Made by a program: the position numbers and the translations under genes. A stretch of 64,000 nucleotides of DNA, from positions 62,001-126,000 of the forward strand of contig NZ_RWIS01000006.1 in NCBI RefSeq assembly GCF_003944705.1, given 5' to 3'. The notes under the pieces were generated by a model. The model ran no database searches. It saw nothing but the letters and a program-made list of their open reading frames with translations, and was not told the origin of the DNA. This stretch comes from Hymenobacter metallilatus (GTDB lineage Bacteria > Bacteroidota > Bacteroidia > Cytophagales > Hymenobacteraceae). Shown in pieces: positions 22,188 through 30,894 of the stretch (the stretch's first letter is position 1; the number at the start of each line of letters is the position of its first letter).

Positions 22188-24914
22188 ATGTCACTGCCCA
22201 CCGCATCGCACGTCCGCCAGCAATTCCTGGACTTCTTCGCTTCCAAAGGCCACCACATCGTGCCCTCGGCCCCCATTGTAGTGAAGGACGACCCCACGCT
22301 GCTGTTCATTAACTCGGGCATGGCCCCGTTCAAGGACTATTTCCTGGGCAACAAGCCTGCGCCCTATAAGCGTATTGCCGACACCCAAAAGTGCCTGCGC
22401 GTATCGGGCAAGCACAACGACTTGGAAGAGGTAGGCTACGACACCTACCACCACACCATGTTCGAGATGCTGGGCAACTGGTCGTTTGGCGACTACTTCA
22501 AGAAGGACGCCATTGCCTGGGCCTGGGAGTTGCTCACCGAGGTGTACAAGCTGGAAAAGGACCGCTTGTACGTGACCTATTTCGAGGGCGACCAGGCCGA
22601 CGGCACCGCCGCCGACACCGAGACCCAGGACCTCTGGCGCCAGTACACCACCGACGACCGGATTCTGCCCGGCAACAAGAAGGACAACTTCTGGGAGATG
22701 GGCGACACCGGCCCCTGTGGCCCCTGCACCGAAATCCACATCGACCTGCGCTCCGAGCAGGAGCGGGCCCAGAAGCCCGGCCGCGAGCTGGTAAACGCCG
22801 ACCACCCGCAGGTGGTGGAAATCTGGAACAACGTGTTCATGGAGTTCCAGCGCCTGGCCGATAAGAGCCTGATCAAGCTGCCCGAGCAGAGCGTGGACAC
22901 TGGCATGGGCTTCGAGCGCCTGATGATGGCCGTGTCGGGGGTGAAGTCGAACTACGACACCGACGTATTTCAGCCGCTTATCCAGTTCATTGCCAAGGCG
23001 GTAGGCAAGGAGTACACGGGCTCAGTTGTCAGTGCTCAGTTGTCAGTTGTCAGTGAGGACGACCAAGGCGAACTAACAACTAACAACCAGCAACTAACAA
23101 CCCAGCAAAAAACGGACATTGCCATCCGGGTAATTGCCGACCACATCCGCACCATTGCCTTCACCATTGCCGATGGGCAGCTGCCGAGCAACGTGAAGGC
23201 CGGCTACGTGATTCGGCGGATTCTGCGCCGGGCCGTGCGCTATGCGTTTTCCTCACTGGGCCAGAAGCAGCCCTTCCTGTACAAGCTGGTGCCCGTGCTG
23301 GCCGACCAAATGGCCGGCATCTTCCCCGAGCTGAAAGCCCAGACCGCCTTTGTGCAGCGTGTGATTGAGGAGGAGGAAATTGCCTTCCTCAAAACCCTGG
23401 AAACCGGCCTGCGCCGCCTCGACGCCCTGGAGGAAACCACCCGCCAGAACGGCGGCGTGATTGACGGCAAAACCGCTTTCGAACTGAGCGACACCTTCGG
23501 TTTCCCGCTGGACCTCACCGCCCTCATTGCCCGCGAAAAGGGCCTGACGGTGGACGAGGAAGGCTTCAAGAAAGAGCTGGAGCAGCAGAAGAACCGCAGC
23601 CGCAACGCCCAGGAAACCGAGCAGAGCGACTGGGTGACGGTAACGGAGCACGACGCGCCCAACGTGTTTGTGGGCTACGACCAGGACGAGGCCACGGCCC
23701 GCCTGCTGCGCTACCGCAAAATCGACAAGAAGGGCAAAACCGAGTACCAGCTGGTGCTCGACCAGACGCCGTTCTACGCCGAATCGGGCGGACAGATTGG
23801 CGACACGGGCTACCTGGAGTCGCCGCTGAGCAAGGTGCGCGTGATTGATACCAAGAAGGAAAACGACCTCATCATCCACACCACCCTGGATTTGCCCCAG
23901 GACCTGGAGGCTGAGTTTCTGGCCCGCCCCGACGCCGCCCGGCGCGCCCTCATTCGCAACAACCACTCGGCCACCCACCTGTTGCAGGCCGCCCTGCGCC
24001 AGGTGCTGGGCAGCCATGTGCAGCAGAAAGGCTCGTTGGTGAACGACAAGCTCCTGCGCTTCGACTTCTCCCACTTCACCAAAGTAACCACCGAGCAGCT
24101 GCGCGAGATTGAGCAGCTCGTGAACCAGCGCATCCGCCAGCAGATTCCGCTGGAGGAGCGCCGCAACGTGCCCATTGAGGAAGCCAAAACGCTGGGCGCT
24201 ATGGCCCTGTTCGGGGAAAAGTACGGCGACTTTGTGCGCGTCATCACCTTCGACCGGGACTACTCGGTGGAGCTGTGCGGGGGCCTGCACGTGCCCAACA
24301 CCGGCAGCATCGGCTACTTCAAAATTACCTCGGAATCGGCCGTGGGGGCGGGGGTGCGCCGCCTGGAGGCCGTTACGGCCGGGGCCGCCGAAGCCTACGT
24401 GGACCAGCAGCTAGACCTGCTGACGCAGGTACGCGAGGCCCTGGGCAACCCCCAGCACCTACTCCCCGGCATCGAGAAGCAGACCGAGGAAATTGCCACG
24501 CTGCGCAAGCAGCTGGAGCAGTTTGCCCAGCAGAGCATCAACCAGCAGAAAGACCAGCTGGCTGGTCAGGTGAAGGCGCTGCACGGCGTCAACTTCCTGG
24601 CGGCCCAGGTGCAGGCTACTTCGGCCGATGCGCTCAAAACCCTGGCGTTCAACCTGCGCCAGGCCGTGCCCAACCTGGTGGCCGTGCTCGGGGCCGAAAT
24701 TGACGGCAAGCCCCAGTTGGCCGTGATGCTCGCCGACGAGCTGGCCCAGGGCGGCAAGCTCAACGCCAGCACGCTGGTGCGCGAGCTGGCCAAGGAAATC
24801 CAGGGTGGGGGCGGCGGGCAGCCGTTTTTCGCCACGGCCGGTGGTAAAAATGCGGCCGGTCTGGGCGCGGCTATCAGTAAGGCTGAGATGTTGGTAGGCG
24901 AGAAGCTGGCATAA
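22188..24914 (+). CDS. alaS: Alanyl-tRNA synthetase with an in-frame repeat insert
   Basis: A protein of 908 residues from the ATG at 22188 (family N-terminus SHVRQQFLDFFASKGHHIVP). Class II catalytic domain with GDTGPCGPCTEIHID, tRNA-recognition region (LPSNVKAGYVIRRILRRAVR), editing domain with metal ligands HSATH and C-x-x-x-H in LCGGLHV, and a C-Ala domain with the G-rich QGGGGGQPFFATAGGKNAAG. It charges tRNA-Ala. Residues ~278-306 (SVVSAQLSVVSEDDQG and following LTTNNQQLTTQ) interrupt the usual link between VGKEY and KTDIAIRVIADHI, and match a palindromic repeat in the DNA. As an essential gene, it is expected to be functional. Confidence 0.97.
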   Translation: MSLPTASHVRQQFLDFFASKGHHIVPSAPIVVKDDPTLLFINSGMAPFKDYFLGNKPAPYKRIADTQKCLRVSGKHNDLEEVGYDTYHHTMFEMLGNWSFGDYFKKDAIAWAWELLTEVYKLEKDRLYVTYFEGDQADGTAADTETQDLWRQYTTDDRILPGNKKDNFWEMGDTGPCGPCTEIHIDLRSEQERAQKPGRELVNADHPQVVEIWNNVFMEFQRLADKSLIKLPEQSVDTGMGFERLMMAVSGVKSNYDTDVFQPLIQFIAKAVGKEYTGSVVSAQLSVVSEDDQGELTTNNQQLTTQQKTDIAIRVIADHIRTIAFTIADGQLPSNVKAGYVIRRILRRAVRYAFSSLGQKQPFLYKLVPVLADQMAGIFPELKAQTAFVQRVIEEEEIAFLKTLETGLRRLDALEETTRQNGGVIDGKTAFELSDTFGFPLDLTALIAREKGLTVDEEGFKKELEQQKNRSRNAQETEQSDWVTVTEHDAPNVFVGYDQDEATARLLRYRKIDKKGKTEYQLVLDQTPFYAESGGQIGDTGYLESPLSKVRVIDTKKENDLIIHTTLDLPQDLEAEFLARPDAARRALIRNNHSATHLLQAALRQVLGSHVQQKGSLVNDKLLRFDFSHFTKVTTEQLREIEQLVNQRIRQQIPLEERRNVPIEEAKTLGAMALFGEKYGDFVRVITFDRDYSVELCGGLHVPNTGSIGYFKITSESAVGAGVRRLEAVTAGAAEAYVDQQLDLLTQVREALGNPQHLLPGIEKQTEEIATLRKQLEQFAQQSINQQKDQLAGQVKALHGVNFLAAQVQATSADALKTLAFNLRQAVPNLVAVLGAEIDGKPQLAVMLADELAQGGKLNASTLVRELAKEIQGGGGGQPFFATAGGKNAAGLGAAISKAEMLVGEKLA
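23020..23106. repeat. CAGTTGTCAGT repeat inserted in-frame in alaS
   Basis: The left side is tandem CAGTTGTCAGT units (23022-23054) and the right side tandem AACTAACAAC units (23071-23101). The right side is the approximate reverse complement of the left, with C/T differences. The segment is open in the alaS frame and adds about 28 residues. A short trace of the same unit (TTGACAGTTGTCAG) lies after the third TlpA gene near 33228-33241. Confidence 0.8.
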
Positions 24915-24936
24915 AATAGGAACTGAAAGAGTTGCG

Positions 24937-25007
24937 AAAAAGCAGTTTTTAGTCGGATATTCGAGTTGGAACACCAGCTAAATTATCCGACTAAAAACTG
25001 CTTTTTT
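24937..25007. terminator. Long hairpin terminator after alaS
   Basis: AAAAAGCAGTTTTTAGTCGG (24937 on) pairs with CCGACTAAAAACTGCTTTTT (to 25007) around a 24-base loop and ends in a T-run. It is 22 bp after the alaS stop and just before the next ATG at 25019. It probably ends the alaS transcript, though the next gene then needs a promoter inside or before it. Confidence 0.8.
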
Positions 25008-25018
25008 ATTGTGCCTCA

Positions 25019-25759
25019 ATGCTCTACAGTGCTGCTTTAGGTGTGTTGCTGCTAAGTTGGATACTAGCGCCGCAAGGTGTTTCCGCCCAGGCTGAGAACC
25101 GTAAAAGCTTTGTGTTCTATTCAACGCAACATCAGCCTCTGCCTTCTTCCAAAGGTGCCAGCTACGCTATTGAAACCGAATTTCTGGATAGCATCAACGC
25201 TACGGAACGCATCTATTGGGCACCGCAGAAACTTCGGGAAACTGCCACCTTCTCCAACCTCCGACTGCGCCGCCGCGACGGAGAAACGGTAGTTTATTAC
25301 AATGACGGCACCATAAAACGGCGGGAGCAGTATCGTAATGGTCGTCGGCAAGGGGAAGGATTTGCCTATCACCCAAACGGCAAATTGCGCCGACACGATG
25401 TGTATGACGACCAAGGCAGGAAATCCGAAGAGTGCTTTGACGCCGCCGGAAGCCCAATCAACTGTGACACGCTGGCTCGTCGGGATGTTTGTCCGAGTGA
25501 AATAGCAACGGGAAGAAGCGCGCCGGTATATTTCCCAAGCAAGGCATTGAAGCTTGGAATACAAGGGGTTGTGAAAGTTGGCTTTACGGTAAGCCGAACC
25601 GGACAACTGGTAGATGTACAAATAGTAGAATCTCCTTCTCCCATTTTAAGCGCCGCCGCCGTGGATGCAATACGCCGTGCGAAATGGAACATTCGGCTGG
25701 ATAACTGTGACCCTGTAGATGTCCGTTATTTGATTCCTTTCACCTTTGCCATCAAATAA
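25019..25759 (+). CDS. TonB-like domain protein with MORN-type repeats (1)
   Basis: A protein of 246 residues with signal peptide (SAALGVLLLSWILAPQGVSA). The middle carries MORN/YwqK-like units (VVYYNDGTIKRREQYRNGRR and FAYHPNGKLRRHDVYDDQGR). The end is a TonB C-terminal domain (GIQGVVKVGFTVSRTGQLVD, VQIVESPSPILSAAAVDAIR). This layout occurs in Bacteroidota envelope proteins annotated as energy transducer TonB, but there is no N-terminal membrane anchor or Pro-rich spanner, so a direct role in energising receptors is doubtful. Related proteins follow at 26857 and 27635. Confidence 0.78.
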   Translation: MLYSAALGVLLLSWILAPQGVSAQAENRKSFVFYSTQHQPLPSSKGASYAIETEFLDSINATERIYWAPQKLRETATFSNLRLRRRDGETVVYYNDGTIKRREQYRNGRRQGEGFAYHPNGKLRRHDVYDDQGRKSEECFDAAGSPINCDTLARRDVCPSEIATGRSAPVYFPSKALKLGIQGVVKVGFTVSRTGQLVDVQIVESPSPILSAAAVDAIRRAKWNIRLDNCDPVDVRYLIPFTFAIK

Positions 25760-25782
25760 TTCTTCACCTCTTACCCTATTCT

Positions 25783-26751
25783 ATGCGCCTTTCTACTCTC
25801 ATCCTCTCCGCCGGCCTGCTGCTGGGCCTCACTACGGCCGCCCGGGCCCAGACCTTCACTGACCCGGGGGCCTACAACAACTTCATTGTGAGTGAGCAGC
25901 GGGCCATGCTCAAAAAAAACCTGCGCTACATCAGCAAATCGGCCCACTCCGACAACGCCCGGAAGATTGACGCCAAGCGCCTGGACCTGATCAAGCAAAC
26001 CGAGTTGTCGCTCAACAAGATTGCCAAGCTGCCTGCATTTGAGGATGACAAGGGCTTCAAGGAGCAGACCACCGAGGCCCTGTACCAGCTGCTGAGGGTG
26101 TACTCCGAGGACTACAAGGCCGTTGATATGCTGGCGGCCACGCGCACGGCTACCGTCGAGAACATGGAGCAGTATTTTAAGCTCCAGGAAGTTGCGGAGG
26201 CCAAAATGCAGGTCATCAACGATTCGGTGGATGCGGCCCAGGCCCGGTTTGCCCGGCGCCACAAGCTCACCATTACGGAAGACCCCGAGGGCAAGCGTCT
26301 GGCCCAGTACATGCGGCAGGTGTCGGAGGTGAACAGCTACCAGCACCGCGTATACCTGGCCCAGTTCCGCATCGAAAAAGCCTCGGCCCGCCTCACCGAT
26401 GCCCTGGGAGCCCAGGATGCCGCCGCCTTCGAGGCCGCCCGCCTGCAGCTGGTAGACGATGCCCAAACCGCCACCGCCGAGCTGACGGCCATCAAGCCCT
26501 TCCGCGGCAAGGATGCTCAGTACCGCGACGCGGCCCGCAACCTGGTAAAGTTCTACGCCGCCTTTGCCGCCAACCAGGCCGCCCAGATGAAGGCCCTGCT
26601 GGACCGCAAAAACGACCTGACCAAGCTGGAGGCCGACAAGTTCAACGGCATCATTGGCTACTACAACACCCAGAACCAGAAGCTGGCCCAGGCCTACAAC
26701 CAGGCCGGAAACACCTTCCAGGCCACCTACATTCCGGTATTCAACGATTAG
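25783..26751 (+). CDS. Secreted helical protein, possibly LIC11966 family
   Basis: A protein of 322 residues with signal peptide (RLSTLILSAGLLLGLTTAARA). The rest is nearly all helix, starting FTDPGAYNNFIVSEQRAML and rich in A/Q/K. The Y-N-x-F/I-V-x-E-Q opening recalls the LIC11966 surface protein family, a weak match from memory. No enzyme motif. It sits 23 bp after one TonB-like protein and 105 bp before the next, on the same strand, perhaps as part of an envelope gene group. Confidence 0.65.
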   Translation: MRLSTLILSAGLLLGLTTAARAQTFTDPGAYNNFIVSEQRAMLKKNLRYISKSAHSDNARKIDAKRLDLIKQTELSLNKIAKLPAFEDDKGFKEQTTEALYQLLRVYSEDYKAVDMLAATRTATVENMEQYFKLQEVAEAKMQVINDSVDAAQARFARRHKLTITEDPEGKRLAQYMRQVSEVNSYQHRVYLAQFRIEKASARLTDALGAQDAAAFEAARLQLVDDAQTATAELTAIKPFRGKDAQYRDAARNLVKFYAAFAANQAAQMKALLDRKNDLTKLEADKFNGIIGYYNTQNQKLAQAYNQAGNTFQATYIPVFND

Positions 26752-26856
26752 TCAGCTGGTAGCAGCCGGCCGGCACGGGTGGGCTGGTGCTACCTTGTAC
26801 ATACGAAGCCGATGCGGGCGTAGCGCCCTTCTTCCGTTCTGTTTTATCCTCCCGTC

Positions 26857-27603
26857 ATGCGTTTTTCGGGTATTCTTGCCGGGCTGACTTCCTGGTTCGG
26901 GCGCCGACGCCCGCTAGCTGCTGCCGCACCGGGGCGCTACGTGGACCACCTCGGCCAAACGCTGCCATCGGCGGCCGGGGCCTGGCGCCGGGTGGAGGAG
27001 GAGCAGATAACCCCCCGGCTGCGGGAAACCCGCTACTACCGCCAGGGCGTGGAGTGGCTGGCGCGGCGGGTACAGCAGGGCCTCGATGTGGCCGGGCAGC
27101 CCTACTTGCTGCGCATCACCTACTGGCCCTGGGGGCAGGAGTCGATACGGCTGGAAAAATACGTGCGCGACGGCCAGGCCTGCGTGGAGTACCAGCGGTT
27201 TTTCGGCGACGGGGAGCTGCTGGAGCACAAGCTGCTGGTGGGCCGCGAGCTGCGCACCCACTACACCTTCCGCTGGCCCGCCGGCCAGTACACCTACGTG
27301 GAGGCCATGCCGGTGTACCCGGGCGGGCAGGAACGGCTGCTGCAGGATGTAACCCGGTTTACCAAGTACCCGGCTGTGTCGCTGCGTAACCGGGAGGAGG
27401 GGCGGGTGGTCATGTATTTTGTAGTAGGGGCCACCGGCCTGATAACCACAATTCGGGTGAAGGAGGGCGTGACGCCAGCACTCGACGCGGCTGCCACGCA
27501 GGTTCTTCGGGAGATGAGCAGCATCCGGTGGCGACCCGGCTTTCAGAATCACCGGGCGGTAACAGTGTTCTACACCATGCCCATCACGTTTTTCATTAAG
27601 TAG
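26857..27603 (+). CDS. TonB-like C-terminal domain protein (2)
   Basis: A protein of 248 residues. The C-terminal ~100 residues are a TonB-type domain: GGQERLLQDVTRFTKYPAVS, then EGRVVMYFVVGATGLITTIR and a hydrophobic last strand ending FYTMPITFFIK. The N-terminal half has MORN-like strand pairs (SIRLEKYVRDGQACVEYQRF). The N-terminus (RFSGILAGLTSWFGRRRP) is only weakly signal-like. Function unknown; paralogous to the proteins at 25019 and 27635. Confidence 0.75.
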   Translation: MRFSGILAGLTSWFGRRRPLAAAAPGRYVDHLGQTLPSAAGAWRRVEEEQITPRLRETRYYRQGVEWLARRVQQGLDVAGQPYLLRITYWPWGQESIRLEKYVRDGQACVEYQRFFGDGELLEHKLLVGRELRTHYTFRWPAGQYTYVEAMPVYPGGQERLLQDVTRFTKYPAVSLRNREEGRVVMYFVVGATGLITTIRVKEGVTPALDAAATQVLREMSSIRWRPGFQNHRAVTVFYTMPITFFIK

Positions 27604-27634
27604 ATTGTTGTAAAAAATTGTGAGTCAGATATAT

Positions 27635-28417
27635 ATGGTGAATAGACTACTGGTTGGACTAGTGAGCGGACTGGGGCTGAGCGGAGTGCCGCTACGAGCA
27701 GGGGCGCAGGGCCGGCCCGTCCCCGATACCGTGTACGTGGGCGCGCAGCAGCAGCGGCTGCCTACCCGCCAGGGGGCCGTACAGCTGGTGCTTACCTATC
27801 CCGCCCAGCCCGTCGGGGCCGTGCAGCAGGTGTACACGCCCGCCCGCGTTCTGCTGCAAACCATCCGTTACGCCGATGCCGCCGCCACCCGGCGTCAGGG
27901 CGAGGCGCTGCTCTGGTATCCCGATGGCCGCCTGCAACGCCGCGAAACCTACGTGGCCAACCTGCTGCACGGCCAGCGCCAGACCTTCTACCCCGATGGC
28001 ACGCTACAGCAGCTGGAGCAGTTCGACCAGGGTAACAGCCGGGGGCAGCTGTGTTTTTTGCCCGATGGTCGTCGCGCCGCCTGCCGGGTGGTGTTGCGGC
28101 AGCCCCTCAACCGGCCGGCGGCGTTTGCGCAAGGGCCGGAGTGGCTTTCGGCCGTTATTCAGCAGCGGCTGCAGTACCCCCCGGCCGCGCTTCGGCAGCG
28201 CCGGAAAGGCCAGGTGTTGGTGCGCTGCCTTATTTCCGGGGAAGGTCACCTGCAAGAAGCCACCGTGCTACAGAGCATGGGCCTGGAGTTCGACGCCGAG
28301 GCGCTGCGAGTAGTGCGCGGGTTGCCCGATACCTGGCTGCCCGCCCTGGTTAACGATGCCCCCGTGGAGGCCGTGTACACCGTGGCGGTGGATTTTGTGC
28401 CCCCGCCCCAGCCCTGA
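27635..28417 (+). CDS. TonB-like domain protein with MORN-type repeats (3)
   Basis: About 260 residues from the ATG at 27635; an in-frame GTG at 27620 is also possible. Signal peptide NRLLVGLVSGLGLSGVPLRA. MORN/YwqK-like units follow (ALLWYPDGRLQRRETYVANL, then RQTFYPDGTLQQLEQFDQGN). The C-terminal TonB-like domain starts near YPPAALRQRRKGQVLVRCLI. It has the same architecture as the protein at 25019, and the two flank a helical secreted protein and a third family member. Confidence 0.75.
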   Translation: MVNRLLVGLVSGLGLSGVPLRAGAQGRPVPDTVYVGAQQQRLPTRQGAVQLVLTYPAQPVGAVQQVYTPARVLLQTIRYADAAATRRQGEALLWYPDGRLQRRETYVANLLHGQRQTFYPDGTLQQLEQFDQGNSRGQLCFLPDGRRAACRVVLRQPLNRPAAFAQGPEWLSAVIQQRLQYPPAALRQRRKGQVLVRCLISGEGHLQEATVLQSMGLEFDAEALRVVRGLPDTWLPALVNDAPVEAVYTVAVDFVPPPQP

Positions 28418-28511
28418 CGCGCCCGCCCACCACCTAGAAACTTGCGTATCCTCGCTACCTTGCGGAAAAATCAGCGTAATCCGCGCCTGATCCGCGGAAA
28501 TCTGTGATTCA

Positions 28512-29969
28512 ATGGACGACAGCATCAAATCAAAATACCAGCCCGTTATCGGCCTCGAAGTACACGCCCAGCTGCTCACCCGCAGCAAAATGTACTCCGC
28601 CGATGAAAACGAGTACGGCGCCCTGCCCAACAACAACCTGAGCGTCATTACCCTGGGCCACCCCGGCACGCTGCCCCGCGTGAACTACTCGGCCGTGGAG
28701 TACGCCATGAAAATGGGCCTGGCTACCAACTGCCACATCCGCCGCGACAACCTGTTTGCGCGCAAGAACTACTTCTACCCCGACCTGCCCAAGGGCTACC
28801 AGATTACCCAGGACAAAACGCCCATCTGCTACGAGGGCCACGTGGATATCCGGCTAGCCGACGGGGAAACCCGGAAAATCGGCATTACCCGCATCCATAT
28901 GGAGGAAGATGCGGGCAAATCCATGCACCTGGCCGGCGAAACCGAAACCCTGGTGGATTTGAACCGGGCCGGGGTGCCGCTCATCGAAATTGTATCGGAG
29001 CCCGACATCCGCAACTCGGAGGAGGCCTACGCCTACCTGGCCGAAATCAAGAAGCTGGTGGAGTACCTGGGCATCTGCGACGGCAACATGGAGGAAGGCT
29101 CCCTGCGCTGCGACGCCAACATTTCGGTGATGCTGAAAGGCGCCGGCAAGTTCGGGACCAAGGTGGAAGTGAAGAACATGAACTCCTTCCGCAACGTGCA
29201 GCGGGCCATTGAGCACGAGATTGAGCGGCAGATTGCCATTCTGGAGGCCGGGGGCGAAATCGACTCCGAAACCCGGGGCTTTGATGCCACTACGGGCACC
29301 ACCAGCGGGCAGCGCAGCAAGGAAACCATGAACGACTACCGGTATTTCCCGGAGCCCGATCTGCCCCCGGTTGTTATTGATGACGAGTGGCTGCACCGGG
29401 TGCAGGCCGAGCTGCCGGCCCTGCCGCAGCAGCTGTATGCCCGCTTCACCGGCGAGCTGGGCCTTTCCGATTACGATGCCACGGTGCTCACGGCCGAAAA
29501 GGAAGTGGCCCTGTTTTTCGATGAGCTGACCCGCCTCACGCCCAACGCCAAAGCCGCCGCCAACTGGGTAACCGGCCCCGTGAAAGCCTACCTCAACGAG
29601 CGGGCCCTCACGCTGGAGCAGTTTCCGCTCAGCACCCGGCACCTGGCCGATATCATTGGCCTCATCGACGAGAACAAGGTGGGGCACTCGGTGGCCAGCA
29701 AGCAGCTGTTCCCGTACCTGCTGGAAAACCCCACGCACACCGCCGCCGCCGCCGCCGAGGCCCAGGGCCTGCTCCAGCAGTCGGATGCCGGGGCGCTGGA
29801 AGCCATGATTCGGCAGGTGCTCGATGCCAACCCGGCCAAGGTGGCTGAGTACCGTGCCGGCAAAAAGAGCCTCACCGGTATGTTCATGGGCGAGCTGATG
29901 AAGCTCACCGGGGGCAAGGCCGACCCCAAGCTGGCCAACCAGCTCCTGCGCCAGCACCTGGACGGCTAA
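28512..29969 (+). CDS. gatB: Aspartyl/glutamyl-tRNA amidotransferase subunit B
   Basis: A protein of 485 residues, the usual GatB length. It phosphorylates and amidates misacylated Glu-tRNA(Gln)/Asp-tRNA(Asn) with GatA and GatC. Landmarks are YQPVIGLEVHAQLLTRSKMY, FYPDLPKGYQITQ, GITRIHMEEDAGKSMH, GVPLIEIVSEPDIR, MEEGSLRCDANISV, KVEVKNMNSFRNVQRAIEHE and a C-terminal YqeY-like tail (YRAGKKSLTGMFMGELMKLT). gatA and gatC are not in the window. A TACCTTG box lies at 28456-28462. Followed by a terminator. Confidence 0.97.
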   Translation: MDDSIKSKYQPVIGLEVHAQLLTRSKMYSADENEYGALPNNNLSVITLGHPGTLPRVNYSAVEYAMKMGLATNCHIRRDNLFARKNYFYPDLPKGYQITQDKTPICYEGHVDIRLADGETRKIGITRIHMEEDAGKSMHLAGETETLVDLNRAGVPLIEIVSEPDIRNSEEAYAYLAEIKKLVEYLGICDGNMEEGSLRCDANISVMLKGAGKFGTKVEVKNMNSFRNVQRAIEHEIERQIAILEAGGEIDSETRGFDATTGTTSGQRSKETMNDYRYFPEPDLPPVVIDDEWLHRVQAELPALPQQLYARFTGELGLSDYDATVLTAEKEVALFFDELTRLTPNAKAAANWVTGPVKAYLNERALTLEQFPLSTRHLADIIGLIDENKVGHSVASKQLFPYLLENPTHTAAAAAEAQGLLQQSDAGALEAMIRQVLDANPAKVAEYRAGKKSLTGMFMGELMKLTGGKADPKLANQLLRQHLDG

Positions 29970-29988
29970 GGAAACGTCAGGTTTCTTA

Positions 29989-30022
29989 CAAAACCCTCTG
30001 GCCCTGTGGCTGGAGGGTTTTT
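29989..30022 (+). terminator. gatB terminator
   Basis: AAAACCCTC pairs with GAGGGTTTT around a CTGG-containing loop and is followed by a T-rich run. It starts 20 bp after the gatB stop. Confidence 0.85.
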
Positions 30023-30236
30023 CTTTGGTCTGGATTTTACGCACTGCGTCGTTCTGATTCCCTTCTCGCAGTGTTGCGTGGTGGTATGCGCAGGGTTTCG
30101 CAGTAGGGCTGCTTAGGAAGTCGTAAGAACGTCATGCTCATCTGGCGTCCCCATTCTGCGCATCAAGCAGAGACGGAGCGAAGTCGAAGTATTCCTGCCT
30201 CTGACTAACTGAAAAAGCTGAAAATATCATTCAATA
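30023..30236. other. Intergenic stretch with a degraded repeat
   Basis: A 214-bp gap. It contains GAACGTCATGCTCATCTGGC (30127 on) and GACGGAGCGAAGTCGAAGTA (30171 on), which look like decayed arms of the GTCATGCTGAGC repeat family. No gene seen. The promoter of the TlpA cluster should lie here, but I cannot point to a clear box. Confidence 0.5.
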
Positions 30237-30764
30237 ATGTCCATCACGCGCTTCTATCTTTTTTTGCTCATTCTCCCGCTGTGGGAGGGCGGCTGCCAGC
30301 GTCCGGCGGCTTCGGCGCTGCCTGCTTCGGCAGCCATACCTTCGCGGGCGGCTCTGGCTCCGGAAATTGATTTGCCCACCGCCGACGGCTCCCGCCTCAA
30401 GCTCAGCAGCCTGCGCGGCAAGTACGTGCTGCTCGACTTCTGGGCCTCGTGGTGCGGGCCCTGCCGGACCGAAAGTCCCAACCTGCGCAAACTTCACGGG
30501 CAGTTTCACAGCCGCGGGCTGGAAATCCTGAGCGTGTCGCTGGACGACAGCCGGGCCCGCTGGCACCAGACTATTGCCGCCGACGAGCTGACCTGGTACC
30601 ACGTGTCGGATTTGCGGGGCTGGCAGAATGCCGCCGCCCGGGCCTACGGGGTGCGGGCCATTCCCTATACCGTCCTGCTCGACCCGGAAGGCCGGATTCT
30701 GGCCACCAACCTGCGGGGCCGGGCCCTGGGCCAGAAGATTTCAGAATACATTCCGCTAGACTAG
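30237..30764 (+). CDS. TlpA-like thioredoxin (1), short form
   Basis: A protein of 175 residues: signal sequence ending near GGC (possible but atypical lipobox), then a TlpA thioredoxin fold with FWASWCGPC, VSDLRGWQNAAARAYGVRAI and the cis-Pro segment AIPYTVLLDPEGRI. It is a membrane-tethered periplasmic disulfide/thiol oxidoreductase, likely used for cytochrome or envelope redox work. It lacks the N-terminal DUF4369 domain present in the next two genes. First of three tandem TlpA genes on the plus strand. Confidence 0.88.
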   Translation: MSITRFYLFLLILPLWEGGCQRPAASALPASAAIPSRAALAPEIDLPTADGSRLKLSSLRGKYVLLDFWASWCGPCRTESPNLRKLHGQFHSRGLEILSVSLDDSRARWHQTIAADELTWYHVSDLRGWQNAAARAYGVRAIPYTVLLDPEGRILATNLRGRALGQKISEYIPLD

Positions 30765-30894
30765 AGGGCGGCGGGATACGGATGGCTGGGGCGGAGCCGG
30801 GGCAGCAGGTACGGGCGCCTCCGCCCGCCCGGGAATATGTGCGCGGGATTCGGCAGCTTTGCGCCAGTATTGTCCAACCACTATATTTCTCTTC

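Noticed and set aside
23253-24290. 345-residue minus-strand open frame
   Set aside because: It lies wholly opposite to alaS and has shadow-type composition.
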